Part shown: positions 6,359 through 13,326 of the stretch, piece after piece
Layout: each line of letters starts with the position of its first letter
How positions within the stretch are numbered: the first letter of the stretch is position 1
NCBI GenBank assembly: GCA_013694685.1
Contig: JACDBY010000462.1
Location: 1 to 17,323, forward strand
Reading direction: 5' to 3'
DNA length: 17,323 nt
Origin: Actinomycetota bacterium
Lineage (GTDB): Bacteria > Actinomycetota > Thermoleophilia > Gaiellales > Gaiellaceae
Program-made: the position numbers and the translations under genes
The notes under the pieces: model-generated
Told to the model about the DNA's origin: nothing
Seen by the model: only the letters and a program-made list of their open reading frames with translations
Databases searched by the model: none

Positions 6359-7771
6359 GTGGGTCGCACGCTCTTCGAGAAGGTTTGGGAGCGGCATCTC
6401 GTCCGGGACGAGCCGGGTGAGGCGGCGCTGCTGTACGTCGATCTGCACCTCGTGCACGAGGTGACCTCGCCCCAGGCGTTCGACGGGCTCCGGCTCGCGG
6501 GTCGAGGCGTGCGGCGGCCGGAGCTGACGGTCGCGACGATGGATCACAACGTGCCGACCTTGCCCGGTCCGGTCGCCGACCCTCTCGCGAGGGCGCAGCT
6601 CGACGCGCTGCGCGCCAACTGCGAGGAGTTCGGGATCGCGCTGCACGCGACGGGGTCGGGGCACGAGGGGATCGTGCACGTGATCGGCCCCGAGCTCGGC
6701 CTCACCCAGCCGGGAAAGACGATCGTCTGCGGTGACAGCCACACCTCGACGCACGGCGCCTTCGGCGCGCTCGCGTTCGGGATCGGCACGTCCGAGGTCG
6801 AGCACGTGCTGGCCACGCAGACCCTGCCGCAGCAGCGGCCGCAGACGATGCTGCTCGAGTTCACCGGCAAGCTGCCGCGCGGTCTCACGGCCAAGGACAT
6901 GATCCTCGGCGCGATCGGCCTCCTCGGCGTCGACGGGGGCGTGGGCCACGTCGTCGAGTACGCGGGCGACACCGTCCGCTCGCTCTCGATGGAGGAGCGG
7001 ATGACGATCTGCAACATGTCGATCGAGTGGGGCGCGCGAGCAGGGTTGATCGCACCTGACGAGACGACCTTCGCCTACCTCGAAGGTCGCGAGCACACAC
7101 CACGTGAAGAGCGCTGGGAGCGCGCACTTGCCGAGTGGTGCACGCTTCCGTCTGATGCGGATGCCGAGTTCGACAGGCATCACGTCGTCGACATCGCAGA
7201 GCTCGTCCCGCAGGTCACGTGGGGCACGAACCCCGGCATGGTCGCTCCCGTGAACGGCACCGTCCCCGATCCGGCGTCGCTCACCGACGAGGCCGACCGC
7301 GCCGCCGCCGAGCGCGCGCTCGCCTACATGGAGCTCCGACCAGGCCAGCGAATCGACGAGATCGCGATCGATCGCGTCTTCATCGGCTCGTGCACGAACT
7401 CGAGGCTCGCAGACCTGCGCGCCGCTGCCGAGATCGTCGCCGGCCAGAGAATCGACTCCCGGGTGAAGGGACTCGTGGTGCCCGGGTCGGCGACCGTGCG
7501 CCGCCAGGCCGAGGCGGAGGGGCTCGACCGGATCTTCGTCGACGCCGGGTTCGAGTGGCGGCTCGCGGGGTGCTCGATGTGCCTCGGCATGAACCCGGAC
7601 GTGCTTGCGCCGGGAGAGCGGTGCGCTTCGACGTCGAACCGCAACTTCGAGGGCCGCCAGGGCCGTGGCGGCAGGACGCACCTCGTCAGCCCGCAGATGG
7701 CGGCAGCGGCCGCGCTCCACGGCCGATTCGTCGACGTCCGGGAGCTCGACCACGAGCCGGTGCCCGCATGA
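6359..7771 (+). CDS. leuC: 3-isopropylmalate dehydratase large subunit
   Basis: A 470-residue aconitase-family subunit that, with LeuD, isomerises 2-isopropylmalate to 3-isopropylmalate in leucine synthesis. It begins [13 protein letters not shown], the family's standard N-terminus, which fixes the GTG at 6359. Visible motifs: [20 protein letters not shown] in the N-terminal third, and the [4Fe-4S] ligands Cys345 (GSCTNSR), Cys405 and Cys408 ([10 protein letters not shown]), spaced as in E. coli LeuC, then [10 protein letters not shown]. It is complete. It is the first gene of the leuC-leuD-leuB-oxidoreductase operon and overlaps leuD by ATGA. A large open frame on the opposite strand here is only a shadow of this gene. 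Confidence 0.98.
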   Translation: MGRTLFEKVWERHLVRDEPGEAALLYVDLHLVHEVTSPQAFDGLRLAGRGVRRPELTVATMDHNVPTLPGPVADPLARAQLDALRANCEEFGIALHATGSGHEGIVHVIGPELGLTQPGKTIVCGDSHTSTHGAFGALAFGIGTSEVEHVLATQTLPQQRPQTMLLEFTGKLPRGLTAKDMILGAIGLLGVDGGVGHVVEYAGDTVRSLSMEERMTICNMSIEWGARAGLIAPDETTFAYLEGREHTPREERWERALAEWCTLPSDADAEFDRHHVVDIAELVPQVTWGTNPGMVAPVNGTVPDPASLTDEADRAAAERALAYMELRPGQRIDEIAIDRVFIGSCTNSRLADLRAAAEIVAGQRIDSRVKGLVVPGSATVRRQAEAEGLDRIFVDAGFEWRLAGCSMCLGMNPDVLAPGERCASTSNRNFEGRQGRGGRTHLVSPQMAAAAALHGRFVDVRELDHEPVPA

Positions 7772-8361
7772 GGCCGGTACGTGTCGCCTCCGGCCGCGTC
7801 GCCGTCATCGACCGCCCTGACGTCGACACCGATCAGATCATCCCGAAGCAGTTCCTCAAGCGCATCGAGCGCACTGGCTTCGGCAAGCACCTCTTCCACG
7901 ACTGGCGCTACGACGAGGACGGAAACGACCTGCACGGATTCGAGCTCAACCGTCCCGAGTTCCGCGGCGGGAGGGTGCTCCTCACGGGAAGGAACTTCGG
8001 CTGCGGCTCGTCGCGCGAGCACGCCGCCTGGGCGCTCCAGGACTACGGCTTCGAGGCCATCGTGGCGCCGTCCTTCGGTGACATCTTCCGCACCAACGCC
8101 GGGAAGGTCGGTCTTCTGGCCGTGACGCTGACCGAGGACGAGGTCGAGCGGCTGATGGAGGAGGTCGATCTCGACACGGGTTCCGAGCTGACCGTCGATC
8201 TCGAGCGGTGCGTCGTCGTCTCGCCGGCCGGGCGCGTGGTGCCATTCGAGTTCGACGGGGCGACCCGCAATCGGCTCCTCAACGGTCTCGACGAGATCGC
8301 CCTCACGCTCGGCCACGAGGACGCCATCGCGGACTACGAGCGCGCACACGGCATCGCGTGA
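7768..8361 (+). CDS. leuD: 3-isopropylmalate dehydratase small subunit
   Basis: A 197-residue swivel-domain subunit that completes the LeuCD isomerase. Motifs: [17 protein letters not shown] near the N-terminus, [13 protein letters not shown], and the signature [17 protein letters not shown], which contacts substrate, followed by [11 protein letters not shown]. Its length matches bacterial LeuD. ATG 7768 overlaps the leuC TGA, and the stop overlaps the leuB GTG, so the subunits are made in coupled amounts. Confidence 0.98.
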   Translation: MRPVRVASGRVAVIDRPDVDTDQIIPKQFLKRIERTGFGKHLFHDWRYDEDGNDLHGFELNRPEFRGGRVLLTGRNFGCGSSREHAAWALQDYGFEAIVAPSFGDIFRTNAGKVGLLAVTLTEDEVERLMEEVDLDTGSELTVDLERCVVVSPAGRVVPFEFDGATRNRLLNGLDEIALTLGHEDAIADYERAHGIA

Positions 8362-9338
8362 CACGCGTCGCCGTCCTGCCGGGCGACGGCATCGGGCCTG
8401 AGGTCGTGGCCGAGGCGGTCCGGGTGCTCGACGAGCTCGGAATCGAGCACGGCGAGCACGCATTCGGCGGGAATGCGATCCTCGCCGGGGGCCAACCATT
8501 ACCCCACGAGACGCTCGCTGCGTGTCGGGCCGCCGATGCGGTGCTCCTGGGCGCCGTCGGGCTGCTCGAGCTCGAGGGTGCCCCGGTCAGACCGGAGCAG
8601 GGACTCCTCGCGCTCCGGAAGGAGCTCGGCGTCTACGCGAACCTGCGACCCGCGCGCGCGGAGGGGATCGACCTCCTGGTCGTCCGCGAGCTCGTCGGCG
8701 GGCTCTACTTCGGGGAGAAGGGCACCCGCGACGACGGGACGTGGTTCGACACCTGCGAGTACTCGAGGCCCGAGGTCGAGCGCATCGCGCACCGTGCCTT
8801 CGCGCTCGCGCGCGAGCGAGGTCAGCGCCTGACCTCGGTCGACAAGGTGAACGTGCTCCACACGTCGCGGCTCTGGCGCGACGTCGTGACCGAGCTCGGC
8901 GCGACGGAGTACGCCGACGTGCCGCTCGACCATGCCCTCGTCGACTCGTTCGCGATGACGATCGTGACCGCGCCCGAGACGATCGACGTCGTACTGACGG
9001 AGAACACCTTCGGAGACATCCTCTCGGACGTCGCCGCCGCAGTGACCGGCGGGCTCGGGCTCGCGGCCTCGGCCTCCCTCGGCGACAACGGGCCGGGGAT
9101 CTTCGAGCCGGTGCACGGCTCGGCGCCGCAGATCGCCGGCCGGGGCATCGCCAACCCGGCCGCGATGCTCCGCTCGACCGCACTCCTGCTGCGGCACGGT
9201 CTCGGGCAAGGGCAGGAGGCCGACGCGCTCGAACGGGCGATCGACGCGGCTCTCGGCGAGGTGCAGACGCACGACTTGGGGGGCACCGCCACGACGAGCG
9301 ACGTGGGCACGGCCGTTCTCCGCAACCTGGCCGCCTGA
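8358..9338 (+). CDS. leuB: 3-isopropylmalate dehydrogenase
   Basis: A 326-residue NAD-dependent beta-decarboxylating dehydrogenase that oxidises 3-isopropylmalate to 2-ketoisocaproate. It begins [15 protein letters not shown], has LGVYANLRPAR with the substrate arginines, GGLYFGEKG, SVDKVNVLHTSRLWR with the catalytic lysine at about 163, and ENTFGDILSD followed by GPGIFEPVHGSAPQIAGRGIANP. It is shorter than the roughly 350-residue proteobacterial enzymes, as is usual in actinobacteria. GTG 8358 overlaps the leuD stop. The downstream gene starts 1 nt after the stop. leuA is not in the window. Confidence 0.97.
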   Translation: MTRVAVLPGDGIGPEVVAEAVRVLDELGIEHGEHAFGGNAILAGGQPLPHETLAACRAADAVLLGAVGLLELEGAPVRPEQGLLALRKELGVYANLRPARAEGIDLLVVRELVGGLYFGEKGTRDDGTWFDTCEYSRPEVERIAHRAFALARERGQRLTSVDKVNVLHTSRLWRDVVTELGATEYADVPLDHALVDSFAMTIVTAPETIDVVLTENTFGDILSDVAAAVTGGLGLAASASLGDNGPGIFEPVHGSAPQIAGRGIANPAAMLRSTALLLRHGLGQGQEADALERAIDAALGEVQTHDLGGTATTSDVGTAVLRNLAA

Positions 9339-9339
9339 G

Positions 9340-10704
9340 ATGGCGACGCTCGCGATCGTCGGGGCAGGGTTCTGCGGGACGATGGTCGCGACGCACGTGC
9401 TGCGCCTCTCACCCGGGTCGATCGACCGCATCGTCCTCGTCGAGCGAACCGGGCCGGAGGTCGGTGGCGTCGCCTACGGGACGCCGTCCACGAGCCATAC
9501 GCTGAACGTGCCCGCCGGGCGCATGAGCGCGTTCGAGGACGATCCGGACGACTTCCTACGCCACGTCCGCGCCCACGATCGTGCCCTGACGGGCGGCTCG
9601 TTCGTCCCCCGTCACCTGTACGGCGAGTACCTCGGCCGAAGCCTCGCCGAGGCAGAGCGCTCCTCGGGTGTGCGCCTGATCCGTGTCGCCGGCGAGGCGG
9701 TCGACGTCGAGGAGCATGCGGACGGTGCTCGCCTCACGCTCTCTGACGGTCGATTGGTGAACGCGGCGCATTGCGTGCTCGCGGTCGGGAACTACCCACC
9801 GTCCGACCCTCCGGTTGCCGGCGAGGGGCTCTACGCCAGCCTCAGGTACGCCCGCGACCCCTGGGCCGCCGACGCGCTCGAGCGCGTGCGCGAGGAGCCC
9901 GTGCTCCTCCTCGGCAGCGGTCTCACCATGTGCGACATCGTCCTCGCGCTCCGCGACGACGATCAGCAGGCGCCGATCGTCGCCATCTCGCGCCGCGGCC
10001 TCCTCCCACAGGCGCACCGCCTCTCGGCGAGGCCGCCGCCGCACCTGGATCCACCCGATGACGTGGATGTATGGCAGCCGACCGCTCTGGGGATGCTGCG
10101 CGCCCTGCGTGGCGAGGTGCGACGGGCCGAAGAGTCGGGCATCGACTGGCGCGAGGTCGTCACGTCGATCCGGGACGCGACGCCCGCGCTCTGGCAGCGT
10201 CTCGCGACGGACGAGCGTCGACGCTTCCTCCGTCACGCGCGGCCGTACTGGGAGACGCACCGCCACCGCTCGTCCCCCGAGACCGCGTTCGCCGTCGAGT
10301 CGATGCTCGAGTCGGGCGCGCTGCGGCTCGTTCGCGGCACTGTTCGCAGCTACACGGAGACGCCCACCGGAGTGCTCGTGCGCTACGCGCCACGAGACGG
10401 CTCGGACCCCGAGCTGCTGGAGGTGGGAAAGGTGATCAACTGCACCGGGCCGGACACGGATCTCGCCCGCGTGCGCGATCCCCTGATCCGCGCGCTCCGC
10501 GAACGCGGCGCGATCCGGCCGGACGCCCTCGGGCTCGGGCTCGACACCCACGAGGACGGGAGGCTGATCGCAGCCGACGGCGCCGCCACCCGGCGGCTCA
10601 CACTCGTCGGGCCTCTGCGCAAGGGGCGGCTCTGGGAGCACACGGCCGTGCCGGAGCTCCGCGTCGAGGCGAGGCGGGTCGCCGAGCGGCTCTGCGCCGT
10701 CTAA
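9340..10704 (+). CDS. FAD/NAD(P)-binding protein, YdhS-like
   Basis: A 454-residue cytosolic flavoprotein-like protein. The N-terminal Rossmann motif GAGFCG is at residues 8-13. It is followed by GGVAYGTPSTSHTLNVPAGRM, the hallmark of the NAD_binding_9/COG4529 group (E. coli YdhS, HpnW-like proteins), then the FAD-family VLAVGNYPPSDPP, a second nucleotide-binding GSGLTMCD near residue 192, and a C-terminal VINCTGPDTD. Substrate and reaction are unknown for this family. It starts 1 nt after the leuB stop, so it is cotranscribed with the leucine genes; whether it acts in leucine metabolism is unknown. Its TAA stop forms part of the TAAGCT promoter hexamer of the next unit. Confidence 0.85.
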   Translation: MATLAIVGAGFCGTMVATHVLRLSPGSIDRIVLVERTGPEVGGVAYGTPSTSHTLNVPAGRMSAFEDDPDDFLRHVRAHDRALTGGSFVPRHLYGEYLGRSLAEAERSSGVRLIRVAGEAVDVEEHADGARLTLSDGRLVNAAHCVLAVGNYPPSDPPVAGEGLYASLRYARDPWAADALERVREEPVLLLGSGLTMCDIVLALRDDDQQAPIVAISRRGLLPQAHRLSARPPPHLDPPDDVDVWQPTALGMLRALRGEVRRAEESGIDWREVVTSIRDATPALWQRLATDERRRFLRHARPYWETHRHRSSPETAFAVESMLESGALRLVRGTVRSYTETPTGVLVRYAPRDGSDPELLEVGKVINCTGPDTDLARVRDPLIRALRERGAIRPDALGLGLDTHEDGRLIAADGAATRRLTLVGPLRKGRLWEHTAVPELRVEARRVAERLCAV

Positions 10705-10707
10705 GCT
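10702..10707 (+). promoter_or_regulatory. Putative -10 box (TAAGCT) for the pheA leader transcript
   Basis: TAAGCT includes the stop codon of the upstream oxidoreductase gene and ends 7 nt before ATG 10715 of the Phe leader peptide. This fits TANNNT plus a leaderless start. No recognisable -35 element was found. Confidence 0.45.
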
Positions 10708-10714
10708 CTCGACG

Positions 10715-10774
10715 ATGGAGAGCACCAGTCGCCACACCTTCGCCTTTGCGCTCTCCTTCGCCTTTCGGCGCTAG
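10715..10774 (+). CDS. Phenylalanine-rich leader peptide of pheA
   Basis: A 19-codon frame, MESTSRHTFAFALSFAFRR, ending at TAG 10772-10774, 74 nt before pheA. Four of its last eleven residues are Phe (codons at 10739, 10745, 10757, 10763), as in the E. coli pheL peptide that senses Phe-tRNA supply. The two Phe-Ala-Phe stretches are encoded by an exact repeat, TTCGCCTTT (10739-10747 and 10757-10765). GCCTTTCGG (10760-10768) inside the second copy is perfectly complementary to the pheA SD region, and the stop codon lies in the left arm of an 11-bp hairpin. No SD precedes the ATG, but a TANNNT box sits 7 nt upstream, so it may be translated leaderless. Too short for ordinary gene finding; the call rests on Phe content, position and RNA structure. 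Confidence 0.75.
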   Translation: MESTSRHTFAFALSFAFRR

Positions 10775-10843
10775 CCGGCGGATCCCATCTCCCGCCACGC
10801 GCCGGCTAGCCGACACCAAGGCGGATCGTCCACCCCGAAAGGC
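10760..10843 (+). promoter_or_regulatory. pheA translational attenuator (anti-SD helix plus nested hairpin)
   Basis: The outer helix is 9 bp: GCCTTTCGG (10760-10768) with CCGAAAGGC (10835-10843), which contains the pheA SD AAAGG. The inner hairpin is 11 perfect bp: GCTAGCCGGCG (10770-10780) with CGCCGGCTAGC (10800-10810), with a 19-nt loop. The helices are one base apart on the 5' side. No T-run follows, so this is not an intrinsic terminator. A ribosome stalled late in the Phe codons would cover the anti-SD strand and free the SD; after normal termination the SD would be masked. The mechanism is inferred. Confidence 0.7.
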
Positions 10844-10848
10844 AGCCC

Positions 10849-11706
10849 GTGACCCAGAACGAGAACACCGTCGCCTACCCCGGCCGCGAAGGCGCGCACA
10901 GCGCTGCCGCATGTGACCGGCTGTTCCCTGCGGCCCGGCTCGCGCCACAGCCCTCCTTCACCGGCGTCGTCGAGGCCGTCACGTCGAGGGAGTGCGCCTA
11001 CGGCGTCCTGCCGATCGAGAGCTCGCTCGTGGGGCCTGTGAACGAGACGCACGACCTGCTCTACGACAGCGCGCTCTCGATCGTCGCCGAGGCGGTCCTC
11101 CCGATCCGCCACTCGCTTGTCGGCCCGGCGAAGATTCCGCTCGAGGAGGTGCGCGAGATCCGCTCGCATCCGGTCGCGCTCGACCAGTGCAGACGTCTCC
11201 TCGCCGACCTGCCGTGGGCGACCGCGGTGGTCGCTCCCACCACCGCCGACGCGGCGGAGACCGTCGCGCGGCTCGGCGATGCGAGTGTCGTCGCGATCGC
11301 GAGCCTGCGCGCGGCACGGACGCATGCGCTCGTCGTCCTCTCCGACGACGTCGGCGACCATGCGGCGTACACCCGGTTCGCGGCGCTCGCTCCCTACACG
11401 CGCCTCGATCGCCGGCACGGAGAGTGGCGCACGGCCCTCACGTTCGAGACGCACCATCGCCCCGGCGCGTTGCACCGGGCGATCGAGCCCCTCGCGCGGC
11501 GCGCGATCGACATGGTGCAGCTCGTCTCGCGGCCGATCCCGTCGAGGCCGTTCGACTACCGCTTCGACTGCGTGCTCGGTGGTCATCCGCTCGACGAGGA
11601 GCTCGCGACGGCGCTCGCCGAGATGCGCGCGGAAACGGCCCGGCTGCGCGTCTTCGGCTCGTACCGGGCCGACCGCGACGAGGGCTGGGAGACCGTCGCA
11701 GCGTGA
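10849..11706 (+). CDS. pheA: Prephenate dehydratase
   Basis: A 285-residue monofunctional enzyme that converts prephenate to phenylpyruvate, the penultimate step of phenylalanine synthesis. Catalytic domain: AYPGREGAHSAAA at the N-terminus, YGVLPIESSLVGPV, IRSHPVALDQC, and YTRF (174-177), where the TRF motif is essential in the family. A C-terminal ACT domain (about 196-272) contains RPGALHRAIEPL and VQLVSRP, which corresponds to the ESRP phenylalanine-binding loop with a VSRP variant; feedback inhibition by Phe is therefore likely. No chorismate mutase domain is present. GTG 10849 has the SD AAAGG (10838-10842) at 6-nt spacing. Expression is probably controlled by the Phe leader just upstream. 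The stop overlaps the next gene's GTG. Confidence 0.95.
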   Translation: MTQNENTVAYPGREGAHSAAACDRLFPAARLAPQPSFTGVVEAVTSRECAYGVLPIESSLVGPVNETHDLLYDSALSIVAEAVLPIRHSLVGPAKIPLEEVREIRSHPVALDQCRRLLADLPWATAVVAPTTADAAETVARLGDASVVAIASLRAARTHALVVLSDDVGDHAAYTRFAALAPYTRLDRRHGEWRTALTFETHHRPGALHRAIEPLARRAIDMVQLVSRPIPSRPFDYRFDCVLGGHPLDEELATALAEMRAETARLRVFGSYRADRDEGWETVAA

Positions 11707-12605
11707 CGGAATCCGACCGAACGCGCACCATCGAGCTCTGCGACGTCTCGCCGCGGGACGGGCTCCAGAGCCTCGAGGTCATGGTGCCCCCCGTGACGCG
11801 GGCCGAGCTCGCAGGGCGCCTTGCCGATTGCGGGATACCCCGCGTCGAAGTGGCGAGCTTCGTGCGGGACGACCTCGTACCGGCGATGGCGAGGCCCGAG
11901 GAGGTCGTCAGAGCGCTGCCGCAAGCCTCGGCCGTCTGGGCCGGGCTCGTCCTGAACGAGCGCGGCTACGAGCGCCTCGCAGAGACTGCGCTCGACAAGG
12001 TGCACTGCACGTTCGGCGTCACGGAGACGTTCCAGGAACGGAACGGCGGCTCGACTGTCGAGGCCGGGCTCGCCCGCACGCTCGCCGTCGCCGAGAGGGC
12101 CCGCACCGACGGACGACGTGTGACGGTGACCCTTAGCTGCTCCTTCGGCTGCCCCTACGAGGGAGAGGTCGACCCGGGCGCCGTCGCAGATCTGGTCGCC
12201 CGCACCGCCGGAGGCGCGGTCGACGAGATCGTCCTCGCGGACACGATCGGCGTGGCGACGCCTACTCGAGTCGGCCGGCTCGTCGGGCGCACGGTGGACG
12301 AGCTCGTGATCGCAACCGGTGTTCACCTGCACGACACTCGAGGAACCGCGCTCGCCTGCGTTGTCGCGGCGCTCGAGGCGGGCGCCACCGTCGTCGACGG
12401 CTCGGTCGGCGGGGTCGGCGGCTGCCCCTTCGCTCCCGGTGCACAGGGGAACGTCGCGACCGAAGACGTCGTCTACCTGCTCGAGCGCGAGGGCGTTGAG
12501 ACGGGCGTCGATCTCGACGCCCTGATCGAGACGGCGCGCTGGCTCGGCTCCGTGCTCGGGCGACCGCTACCCGGTCGAGTGCAGCGGGCCGGCGCCTGGC
12601 CGTAG
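11703..12605 (+). CDS. Hydroxymethylglutaryl-CoA lyase family protein
   Basis: A 300-residue TIM-barrel protein of the HMGL-like family. HMG-CoA lyase splits HMG-CoA to acetoacetate and acetyl-CoA, the last step of leucine breakdown. Visible: VSPRDGLQ with the catalytic Arg18-Asp19, VHLHDTRGTAL with metal ligands His208 and His210, and the catalytic loop GGCPFAPGAQGN with Cys241. The loop pattern matches HMG-CoA lyase more closely than isopropylmalate or citramalate synthases. GTG 11703 overlaps the pheA stop with GGGAG about 11 nt before it, so the gene should share pheA control. Pairing with pheA rather than with acyl-CoA genes is unexpected. A palindromic terminator follows. Confidence 0.88.
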   Translation: MTESDRTRTIELCDVSPRDGLQSLEVMVPPVTRAELAGRLADCGIPRVEVASFVRDDLVPAMARPEEVVRALPQASAVWAGLVLNERGYERLAETALDKVHCTFGVTETFQERNGGSTVEAGLARTLAVAERARTDGRRVTVTLSCSFGCPYEGEVDPGAVADLVARTAGGAVDEIVLADTIGVATPTRVGRLVGRTVDELVIATGVHLHDTRGTALACVVAALEAGATVVDGSVGGVGGCPFAPGAQGNVATEDVVYLLEREGVETGVDLDALIETARWLGSVLGRPLPGRVQRAGAWP

Positions 12606-12609
12606 AGCA

Positions 12610-12633
12610 CGTGTCCGACTGAGGTCGGACACG
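12610..12633. terminator. Bidirectional hairpin terminator candidate
   Basis: A 10-bp perfect stem, CGTGTCCGAC (12610-12619) with GTCGGACACG (12624-12633), and a TGAG loop, lie between convergent genes ending at 12605 (+) and 12667 (-). No T-run on either side. A second small hairpin, CCTG/CAGG with loop GCGAGC (12645-12658), follows. Confidence 0.6.
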
Positions 12634-12666
12634 GGTCGCGCCTGCCTGGCGAGCCAGGACAGCGCC

Positions 12667-13212
12667 CTACGCGGCCTCGGCGGCGCTCTGGGCGGCGTTT
12701 CCGGCTATCGGGTCGATCCCCGGCAGATAGCGAAGCCACGTCTCGGGCACGCGGTGGAGCGCGAGGCTGATGAAGAGCACGGGGGAGGGCGCACTCGGGA
12801 CTCGCTTCAGGTGCATCGGCGTCTCCTCGAGCAGTCGATCGCCCTTGCGAAGGTTGCACGGCCCGCACGCGGTGACGACGTTCTCCCACACGGAGTCGCC
12901 GCCCCGCGACCGGGGGACGACGTGGTCGAGAGTCAGCCGGGCGGCGCCGTCCCCGCAGTAGACGCACCGCCAGCCGTCGCGCGCGAAGAGCGCGCGCCGC
13001 GAGATCCGGCGCTTCACCGAGCGGGGGACGCGCACGTAGGTGACGAGCCGGATCACATGGGGCCGGACGTAGGTGTTCGTCGCCGTCCGCAGCGGCTCAT
13101 CGTGACGCTCGACGACCTCTGCCTTCCCTTTCCAGACGAGCACGTGCGCACGACGTGTCGAGCACACGTTCAGGGGCTCGTAGCTCGCGTTGAGGACGAG
13201 AACGTGATTCAC
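12667..13212 (-). CDS. HNH endonuclease family protein
   Basis: A 181-residue protein of the actinobacterial HNH group. It begins MNHVLVLNASYEPLNVCSTR, the conserved N-terminus of this group, which supports the GTG at 13212. The HNH module has zinc cysteines CVYC (83-86) and CGPC (116-119), the metal-binding LDHVVPRSRGG with His97, Asn111 in WENVV, and CNLRKGD. Such stand-alone HNH proteins are common chromosomal genes in actinobacteria; whether they repair DNA, act on foreign DNA or do something else is not established. There is no portal, terminase or intron context here that would make it phage-derived. The gene is convergent with the pheA operon. Confidence 0.9.
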   Translation of the reverse strand: MNHVLVLNASYEPLNVCSTRRAHVLVWKGKAEVVERHDEPLRTATNTYVRPHVIRLVTYVRVPRSVKRRISRRALFARDGWRCVYCGDGAARLTLDHVVPRSRGGDSVWENVVTACGPCNLRKGDRLLEETPMHLKRVPSAPSPVLFISLALHRVPETWLRYLPGIDPIAGNAAQSAAEAA

Positions 13213-13221
13213 CTCGTCGCG

Positions 13222-13227
13222 AATGTA
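13222..13227 (-). promoter_or_regulatory. Putative -10 box (TACATT) for the HNH gene
   Basis: TACATT on the minus strand lies 9 nt before the GTG at 13212, giving a very short or absent 5' leader. The -35 region overlaps the inverted repeats upstream and is not recognisable. Confidence 0.3.
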
Positions 13228-13228
13228 C

Positions 13229-13320
13229 CAGGCACTTTCCCGGACTTCGTCCGAAAAAGCGCCAGGCCCCGCGCGACCTGGCCAGGACCTGGCACTTTCG
13301 GCCGCGAGGCCGGAAGTGCC
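13229..13320. repeat. Cluster of inverted and direct repeats between HNH and DUF4446 genes
   Basis: The motif GGCACTTTC occurs at 13231-13239 and 13291-13299, with a near-inverse GGAAGTGCC at 13312-13320. Hairpins: CGGAC/GTCCG with a TTC loop (13241-13253); GCCAGG/CCTGGC (13261-13266 with 13277-13282); and a 13-bp stem, 13291-13303 with 13308-13320, closed by a GCGA tetraloop and containing one U-G wobble in the plus-strand RNA. The palindrome CCTGGCCAGG is at 13277-13286. This may be a dispersed intergenic repeat or a terminator for the DUF4446 transcript. Confidence 0.65.
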
Positions 13321-13326
13321 GACGGC

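Noticed and set aside
5987..7753. Long minus-strand open frame opposite leuC
   Set aside because: It is the complement shadow of leuC and the pseudogene in a high-GC genome; the Arg/Glu-rich, low-complexity translation has no domain, while leuC on the plus strand has all family motifs.
10705..10723. GCTCTC/GAGAGC hairpin around the Phe leader start codon
   Set aside because: If the TAAGCT box sets the start at 10715, the left arm is not transcribed; the right arm could still pair weakly with 10750-10755, but support is thin.
10770..10810. Intrinsic transcription terminator before pheA
   Set aside because: The stem is strong but no T-run follows, and a 9-bp anti-SD pairing is present, so translational control fits better.
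12667..13212. HNH gene as a homing or phage packaging endonuclease
   Set aside because: No intron, intein, terminase or portal context; the N-terminus matches the common chromosomal actinobacterial group.
13229..13320. CRISPR array
   Set aside because: Copies are few, short and unevenly spaced, with mixed orientation; no repeat-spacer periodicity and no cas genes are present.
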